Source: an uncultured Eubacteriales bacterium (GTDB taxonomy: Bacteria; Bacillota; Clostridia; Oscillospirales; CAG-272). Taken from it: a DNA stretch of 16,952 nt. Shown piece after piece: positions 12,004-16,952 of the stretch (position 1 is its first letter; every line of letters starts with the position of its first letter). Under the pieces are notes generated by a model, which saw nothing but the letters and a program-made list of their open reading frames with translations, searched no databases and was not told the origin of the DNA. Location: assembly GCA_934462885.1 (NCBI GenBank), contig CAKSJC010000015.1, forward strand, positions 1 through 16,952, in the 5' to 3' direction. The position numbers and the translations under genes were made by a program.

Positions 12004-13938
12004 ATGGGATTGACACTTGCAGAAAAAATATTAAAGTCACATGTGATTGACGGAGATTTTCATAAGGGTGCAGAGATCGGTTTGAAGATCGATCAGACTC
12101 TTACACAGGACGCGACCGGAACAATGGCGTATATAGAATTTGAGGCTATGGGAATCCCTCAGGTAAGAACCGAAAGAAGCGTCGCTTACATAGATCATAA
12201 CACATTGCAATCCGGTTTTGAAAACGCCGACGATCACAAATTTATAAGTTCAGTCGCAAAAAAACACGGTATATATTTCTCACGTCCCGGAAACGGTATC
12301 TGCCACCAAGTACATCTTGAGAGATTCGGAGTTCCCGGAAAAACTCTTATCGGTTCCGACAGCCATACTCCCACTGGCGGAGGTATCGGTATGCTTGCAA
12401 TGGGTGCCGGAGGACTTGACGTTGCCGTTGCAATGGGCGGCGGAGCGTACTATATCACTTATCCTAAAATAGTAAACGTGGAGCTTACCGGAAAGCTCTC
12501 TCCATGGGTGTCGGCAAAAGATGTTATTCTTGAAATACTCAGAAGATTATCCGTTAAAGGCGGAGTCGGAAAGATTATGGAATATACGGGGGAGGGTGTA
12601 AAGACGCTGTCCGTTCCCGAACGAGCTACCATAACGAATATGGGGACAGAGCTTGGTGCAACGACATCAATTTTCCCATCTGATGAGGTAACGTATGAAT
12701 TTTTAAAAGCTCAGGGAAGAGAAGAAGTATACACTCCTCTTTCAGCCGACCCCGATGCCGTATACGACGAGCATATAACAGTCGACCTTTCATCGCTTGA
12801 ACCTATGGCGGCATGTCCTCATCAGCCCGATAATGTAAAATCAATAAAAGATATCGGAAAAATGAAGATAGATCAGGTATGCATCGGTTCTTGTACAAAC
12901 AGCTCCCTCCTTGACATGCTCAAAGTAGCATATATTCTTGAGGGAAAGACAGTTTCGCCTGATGTATCCCTTACGGTTTCACCCGGATCAAAGCAGGTGC
13001 TGAACATGATGGCGGAAAACGGCGCGCTTGCAAAAATTGTTGACGCGGGAGCAAGAATTCTCGAATCGGCATGCGGACCGTGCATCGGAATGGGACAATC
13101 CCCGAATTCAAAAGGAATCTCACTCCGTACGTTTAATCGTAACTTTGAGGGAAGAAGCGGCACGCGCGATGCACAGGTTTATTTGGTGTCTCCGGAAGTC
13201 GCGGCAGCTTCAGCTATTGCGGGATATCTCTGCGATCCGAGAGAACTCGGCAATATGCCGGAGTTTATCTTGCCTGAGAAATTCACGATAAACGATAATA
13301 TGATTACTCTTCCCGCTTCTCCGAGTGATGCAAAGAACGTTGAAATAGTCCGTGGCCCGAACATCAAGGAATATCCCAAAACATCGCCCCTGGCAGCTTC
13401 GATTAAGGCAGAATGTTCTCTTAAAGTCGGTGACAATATCACAACAGACCACATTATGCCCGCAGGCGCGAAGATCCTTCCGCTAAGATCGAATATTCCT
13501 GAAATATCAAAGTATTGCTTTAACGTTTGCGATGAAACATTCCCGCGCCGCGCGCTTGAACTTGGACAAAGTATAGTCGTCGGAGGAGTGAACTACGGAC
13601 AGGGTTCGTCGCGCGAACACGCAGCGCTTGCTCCCCTGTATCTCGGAGTAAAAGTCGTGATCGTGAAATCGTTCGCAAGAATACACCGTCAGAACCTTGT
13701 AAACGCCGGTATCGTGCCGCTTGAGTTTATCTCTGATGATGACTATGACTCAATAGAACAGGGCGACATTCTCTCGATAGAAAGATTACGCGAACAGCTT
13801 ATGGGAGATGGTATCGTCACAGTCAAGAACGAAACAAAAGAAACTGAGTTTAAAGCTAAATGCATCCTCAGTGACAGAATGAAAGCGGTTATGGCGCGCG
13901 GGGGACTTCTCGACTATACAAAAGCTAACTTGAAATAA
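12004..13938 (+). CDS. acn: Aconitate hydratase (aconitase)
   Basis: The protein has 644 aa, shorter than E. coli AcnA/AcnB (about 870-890) but normal for the compact bacterial aconitase group found in clostridia and Aquifex. It interconverts citrate and isocitrate in the cytoplasm. The [4Fe-4S] ligands are visible: Cys297 in CIGSCTNS and Cys357/Cys360 in ACGPCIGMG. The C-terminal swivel domain contains 'GDNITTDHIMPAGAK' and 'YGQGSSREHAALAP', with the substrate-binding Ser/Arg. GGAGGGG precedes the ATG by 5 nt. The isocitrate dehydrogenase gene follows after 17 bp, so the product goes straight to the next enzyme. Homoaconitase and isopropylmalate isomerase are related, but those usually have split subunits, and the icd neighbour favours aconitase. 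Confidence 0.93.
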   Translation: MGLTLAEKILKSHVIDGDFHKGAEIGLKIDQTLTQDATGTMAYIEFEAMGIPQVRTERSVAYIDHNTLQSGFENADDHKFISSVAKKHGIYFSRPGNGICHQVHLERFGVPGKTLIGSDSHTPTGGGIGMLAMGAGGLDVAVAMGGGAYYITYPKIVNVELTGKLSPWVSAKDVILEILRRLSVKGGVGKIMEYTGEGVKTLSVPERATITNMGTELGATTSIFPSDEVTYEFLKAQGREEVYTPLSADPDAVYDEHITVDLSSLEPMAACPHQPDNVKSIKDIGKMKIDQVCIGSCTNSSLLDMLKVAYILEGKTVSPDVSLTVSPGSKQVLNMMAENGALAKIVDAGARILESACGPCIGMGQSPNSKGISLRTFNRNFEGRSGTRDAQVYLVSPEVAAASAIAGYLCDPRELGNMPEFILPEKFTINDNMITLPASPSDAKNVEIVRGPNIKEYPKTSPLAASIKAECSLKVGDNITTDHIMPAGAKILPLRSNIPEISKYCFNVCDETFPRRALELGQSIVVGGVNYGQGSSREHAALAPLYLGVKVVIVKSFARIHRQNLVNAGIVPLEFISDDDYDSIEQGDILSIERLREQLMGDGIVTVKNETKETEFKAKCILSDRMKAVMARGGLLDYTKANLK

Positions 13939-13955
13939 CAGATCGGAGAAATATT

Positions 13956-15155
13956 ATGGCTATTATCAGAATGACGACTCCCCTTGTTGAGATGGACGGG
14001 GACGAAATGACGAGAGTTATCTGGAGATGGATAAAAGAGATACTGATCGAGCCTTATGTTGAACTTAAAACCGAATATTACGACCTCGGACTCGAACACA
14101 GAAACGAAACAAACGACGAAGTAACGGTTGAATCCGCTGAAGCTACAAAAAAGTACGGAGTTGCGGTAAAATGCGCGACTATTACTCCGAACGCGGCGCG
14201 TATGACCGAATATAACCTGAAAGAAATGTGGAAATCCCCGAACGGGACAATAAGAGCTATCCTTGACGGAACGGTTTTCCGCACACCTATCATAGTTGAC
14301 GGCATCACGCCATATATCCCTACATGGACTAAGCCTATAACTATCGCCCGTCATGCATACGGCGACGTTTATAAGAATACCGAAATGAAAGTTCCCGCTC
14401 ACTCAAAGTGCGAGCTGGTTTGCACAGACGAAAACGGAAATGAAACGAGAGCGGTTATTCACCGGTTCGGCGACTCCTCTGGAATTATTCAAGGCATTCA
14501 TAACGTTGACGCTTCTATACAGAGCTTTGCCAGAAGCTGCTTTAACTACGCGCTGGATCAGAAGAAAGACCTTTGGTTCGCCTCCAAAGATACGATATCC
14601 AAAATATATGACCACCGCTTCAAGGATATTTGGGCTGAAATATATGAGAAAGACTATAAAGAAAAGTTTGAAAAAGCGGGTATAGAATATTTTTATACGC
14701 TTATCGATGACGCTGTTGCGCGTGTTATCAGAAGTAACGGCGGTTATATTTGGGCGTGCAAGAACTATGACGGCGACGTAATGAGCGATATGGTAGCCAC
14801 AGCATACGGAAGCCTTGCAATGATGACATCAGTACTTGTATCTCCGGACGGAGTTTATGAATACGAAGCTGCTCATGGAACGGTACAGCGTCACTATTAT
14901 AACTACCTCAAAGGAGAAGAAACCTCGACAAACAGCGTGGCGACGATATTTGCGTGGACAGGCGCTCTCCGCAAGAGAGGGGAACTCGACGGTATTGGGG
15001 AACTTATCGAATTTGCTGATAAGCTTGAGCGGGCGACTATCGCAACAATTGAAGACGGAGTAATGACAAAGGATTTATACCTCCTATCAAAGCTTGAAAA
15101 CAAGAAAAAAGTGAATACCAAAGAATTTCTTCTCGAGATTGCATCGAGAATATAA
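13956..15155 (+). CDS. icd: NADP-dependent isocitrate dehydrogenase, eukaryotic-type
   Basis: The protein has 399 aa. It follows the homodimeric eukaryotic-like subfamily (about 400-420 aa) rather than the E. coli Icd type: 'VEMDGDEMTRVIW' near the start, 'KSPNGTIRAILDGTVFR' (substrate loop with Ser/Asn/Arg), the Mg2+-binding aspartates in 'YDGDVMSDMVATAYGSLAMM', and AAHGTVQRHYYNYLKGE, in which the Arg-His pair favours NADP. It oxidises isocitrate to 2-oxoglutarate and CO2. CGGAG lies 7 nt before the ATG. It is the second gene of the acn operon and is followed by a terminator. No citrate synthase gene is nearby, so the operon covers only the middle of the citrate-to-2-oxoglutarate branch, which supplies glutamate carbon in anaerobes. 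Confidence 0.95.
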   Translation: MAIIRMTTPLVEMDGDEMTRVIWRWIKEILIEPYVELKTEYYDLGLEHRNETNDEVTVESAEATKKYGVAVKCATITPNAARMTEYNLKEMWKSPNGTIRAILDGTVFRTPIIVDGITPYIPTWTKPITIARHAYGDVYKNTEMKVPAHSKCELVCTDENGNETRAVIHRFGDSSGIIQGIHNVDASIQSFARSCFNYALDQKKDLWFASKDTISKIYDHRFKDIWAEIYEKDYKEKFEKAGIEYFYTLIDDAVARVIRSNGGYIWACKNYDGDVMSDMVATAYGSLAMMTSVLVSPDGVYEYEAAHGTVQRHYYNYLKGEETSTNSVATIFAWTGALRKRGELDGIGELIEFADKLERATIATIEDGVMTKDLYLLSKLENKKKVNTKEFLLEIASRI

Positions 15156-15156
15156 G

Positions 15157-15190
15157 AAAAAGGCAAATGCTTTAAGCATTTGCCTTTTTT
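15157..15190. terminator. Terminator of the acn-icd operon
   Basis: A near-perfect hairpin, AAAAAGGCAAATGC - TTTA - GCATTTGCC followed by T6, begins 1 bp after the icd stop. The left A-run gives a T-tract on the minus strand too, so it may also catch transcripts from the right. Confidence 0.92.
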
Positions 15191-15212
15191 ACTTCTTTTA
15201 CTTCTGACAGAT

Positions 15213-15246
15213 AAAAACGCACTCTCCGCCGACAGCGGAGAGTGCG
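15213..15246 (-). terminator. Terminator downstream of asnB (distal)
   Basis: A perfect 12-bp stem, CGCACTCTCCGC with GCGGAGAGTGCG (15218-15229 and 15235-15246, 5-nt loop), is followed by TTTTTAT on the minus strand. It is the second hairpin met by transcripts leaving asnB. Confidence 0.82.
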
Positions 15247-15250
15247 GATC

Positions 15251-15283
15251 AAAAACACGAGTGAACGCGGCAAGCGGCTCGTG
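15251..15283 (-). terminator. Terminator downstream of asnB (proximal)
   Basis: On the minus strand CACGAG (15283-15278) pairs with CTCGTG (15261-15256), with an inner CGC/GCG pairing, followed directly by TTTTTGAT. It lies about 64 bp after the asnB stop. The stem is interrupted, so it may be weaker than the distal hairpin. The 15284-15346 stretch shows nothing else. Confidence 0.6.
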
Positions 15284-15346
15284 ATATTTGAGATTTAATT
15301 AACGGTATTTACGCTGAAAGGCGTGTCGTAAAGCGCGTCAGGAAAA

Positions 15347-16924
15347 TTATTTTCCGCTAGCACCGTAGTTTGAAAGAACACGCGCCGAAGGATCGTTTAC
15401 ATCGCATCCTTTCCATGACTTGTTCGGCATCCAGAAATCAACTATCATATCAGACTGTTCGGGATAATATTTTTCGAATATCTCGCGGTACAGAAGAGAC
15501 TCTTTGGTAAACGGTTTGGCATGAACGTATTTTGCACGTTTTTCTTCATATTCGGCGTCGGTGTAAAAACCGTTGGCATATTCTTTCAGATAGTCAACCA
15601 TAGAATGACCTACGGCGTCGGAAAACGCTGCTTTTTCGCGGTAGAGAATATCATGAGGCAGATAGTCCCCTTCAAACGCATGTCGGAGCAAATACTTTCC
15701 TTTTCCGTAAACGTTCATTTTCCTTGCCGGGTCGACGGACATGACGTATTTTACAAAGTCGATATCTCCGAACGGAACGCGGGCTTCGAGTGAGTTTACG
15801 GATATGCAGCGGTCTGCGCGCAAAACGTCGTACATATGAAGCTCTCTTATCCTTTTTTCGGATTCTTTTTGGAATTCTTCGGCTGACGGGGCAAAATCGG
15901 TGTATTTGTATCCAAACAGCTCATCTGATATCTCGCCTGTTAAGAGTACACGTATATCGGTGTTCTCATGTATCCACTTGCAGAGCAGATACATTCCCAT
16001 GCTTGCGCGGATAGTCGTTATATCAAAAGTACCGAGAAGATGGATAACGTCCTCAAGAGAAGAGAGGACTTCTTCTTTCGTCATGATGACTTCCGTGTGT
16101 TCGCTTCCGATGTAGTCTGCAACCTGTTTTGCATACTTGAGGTCGATAGCGTCTCCGCTCATCCCGATAGCGAAAGTGCGTATAGGCTTCTTGCTCTTTC
16201 TCTGCGCGATAGCGCAAACAAGTGAGGAGTCCAGACCTCCTGAAAGGAGGAATCCGACTTTTGCATCCGCTACAAGTCTTTTTTCAACGCCTGCGACTAA
16301 CTTATCGTGAATATTTTTACATACCGTTTCAAGGTCGTCTTGGCAAATACGATCGACTTTGGCAATATCGTTATAACAGACAAATTTTCCTTCTTTATAA
16401 AAATGTCCCGGAGGGAAAGGCATAATATGTCCGCATATTCCGACTAAGTTTTTAGCTTCGCTTGCAAAAACTATAACTCCGTTTTTGTCATAACCGTAGT
16501 AGAGCGGCCGAATTCCGATCGGATCGCGCGCAGCGATATATTCTTTCGTTTTTCCGTCATAGATGATAAGTGCAAATTCGGCATCGAGAAGCGGGAACAT
16601 TCCGACTCCGTATTCAAAGTACATCGGGAGAAGTATCTCACAGTCAGAGCCGCTTTTGAACGTGTATTTTTCACTGAGCTTTTTTTTGAGTTTTTCGTAG
16701 CCGTATATTTCTCCGTTGCAGACTACATAACTTCCGTCAAGCTCGAACGGCTGCATACCGTCCGGGGTCAGTCCCATGATAGCGAGTCTGTGAAAGCCGA
16801 GAAGCCCTTTTCCCGTATCTATTATTTTTGAATCGTCGGGACCGCGCGATATAGTTTTGTCAAAACCTTTTTTGAAATCCGAAACTGCGGCGCAGCAGTC
16901 GCAATAACCCATTATTGAGCACAT
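15347..16924 (-). CDS. asnB: Asparagine synthetase (glutamine-hydrolysing)
   Basis: The protein has 525 aa, close to E. coli AsnB (about 550). The N-terminal class II glutamine amidotransferase domain (1 to about 190) has Cys2 as nucleophile after Met removal (MCSIMGY), SRGPDD (26-31), CNGEIYGY (69-76) and GSDCE (92-96). The C-terminal synthetase domain has the ATP pyrophosphatase loop LLSGGLDSS (226-234) and 'LLTGEISDELFGY', where canonical enzymes have GEGSDELFGGY. It makes asparagine from aspartate, glutamine and ATP. Additional cysteines at 8, 10 and 11 lie near the nucleophile. GGAGG precedes the ATG by 9 nt. The gene is apparently monocistronic here, with its promoter to the right of the window. 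Related asparagine synthetase-like enzymes modify peptides or antibiotics, but full length and intact motifs favour AsnB. Confidence 0.92.
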   Translation of the reverse strand: MCSIMGYCDCCAAVSDFKKGFDKTISRGPDDSKIIDTGKGLLGFHRLAIMGLTPDGMQPFELDGSYVVCNGEIYGYEKLKKKLSEKYTFKSGSDCEILLPMYFEYGVGMFPLLDAEFALIIYDGKTKEYIAARDPIGIRPLYYGYDKNGVIVFASEAKNLVGICGHIMPFPPGHFYKEGKFVCYNDIAKVDRICQDDLETVCKNIHDKLVAGVEKRLVADAKVGFLLSGGLDSSLVCAIAQRKSKKPIRTFAIGMSGDAIDLKYAKQVADYIGSEHTEVIMTKEEVLSSLEDVIHLLGTFDITTIRASMGMYLLCKWIHENTDIRVLLTGEISDELFGYKYTDFAPSAEEFQKESEKRIRELHMYDVLRADRCISVNSLEARVPFGDIDFVKYVMSVDPARKMNVYGKGKYLLRHAFEGDYLPHDILYREKAAFSDAVGHSMVDYLKEYANGFYTDAEYEEKRAKYVHAKPFTKESLLYREIFEKYYPEQSDMIVDFWMPNKSWKGCDVNDPSARVLSNYGASGK

Positions 16925-16952
16925 ATATTAATTCCTCCAAATGATTCAGCAT

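Noticed and set aside
1..16952. CRISPR arrays, transposons, phage genes, tRNA or rRNA genes
   Set aside because: Reading both strands showed no regularly spaced repeats, transposase or phage motifs, or recognisable structural RNA gene.

Overview
The window looks like chromosomal DNA from a low-to-moderate GC member of the Firmicutes, most likely class Clostridia (a gut or other anaerobic lineage). The pointers are strong AGGAGG-type ribosome binding sites, many short hairpins with T-tracts, a metNIQ methionine transporter, a clostridial-style aconitase next to a eukaryotic-type NADP isocitrate dehydrogenase, and a DUF4358/MBOAT/DHHW cell-surface acylation cassette. This placement is inference. 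I saw no insertion sequence, phage gene, tRNA, rRNA or CRISPR array.

Layout. (1) Left edge, minus strand: the first 24 codons of a beta-glucoside-type PTS transporter (EIIB start) run off the window. (2) 227-1620, minus: an ECF sigma factor followed by its membrane zinc-finger anti-sigma factor, closed by a 15-bp hairpin terminator. (3) 1744-4621, minus: the metN-metI-metQ operon. Its roughly 240-nt leader contains a consensus promoter, a 28-codon leader ORF whose last codons form a terminator-like hairpin, a 14-bp palindrome, and a second terminator-like hairpin flanked by complementary 8-mers. (4) 4852-8240, plus: a divergently transcribed amino-sugar operon: NagB-like deaminase, Gfo/Idh/MocA oxidoreductase, NagA-like deacetylase, thioredoxin, then a terminator that can work in both directions. 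(5) 8321-11468, minus: DUF4358 lipoprotein, MBOAT O-acyltransferase and DHHW/AlgJ-like protein with junctions of only 2 nt. (6) 11469-12003: a 535-bp AT-rich divergent intergenic region with a strong plus-strand promoter preceded by two 16-bp direct repeats. (7) 12004-15155, plus: aconitase and isocitrate dehydrogenase. (8) 15157-15283: three hairpin terminators between converging genes. (9) 15347-16924, minus: glutamine-hydrolysing asparagine synthetase.

How the genes work together. metNIQ imports methionine. The nag-like operon probably strips acetate and then the amino group from a sugar phosphate, with an extra NAD(P)-dependent oxidoreductase whose substrate is unknown. The MBOAT/DHHW pair probably acylates a surface polymer. 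Acn and Icd convert citrate to 2-oxoglutarate, and AsnB uses glutamine to make asparagine.

Most promising unexplained element: the metN leader. It has a clear promoter, a small ORF with a ribosome binding site, and two terminator-like hairpins, and I found no SAM riboswitch or T-box in it. This looks like an uncharacterised leader-peptide attenuator or structured leader RNA. The second candidate is the nag-like operon: both the NagB and NagA homologues differ from the usual enzymes in phosphate/substrate-contacting motifs and flank an oxidoreductase, which hints at a non-standard amino sugar.
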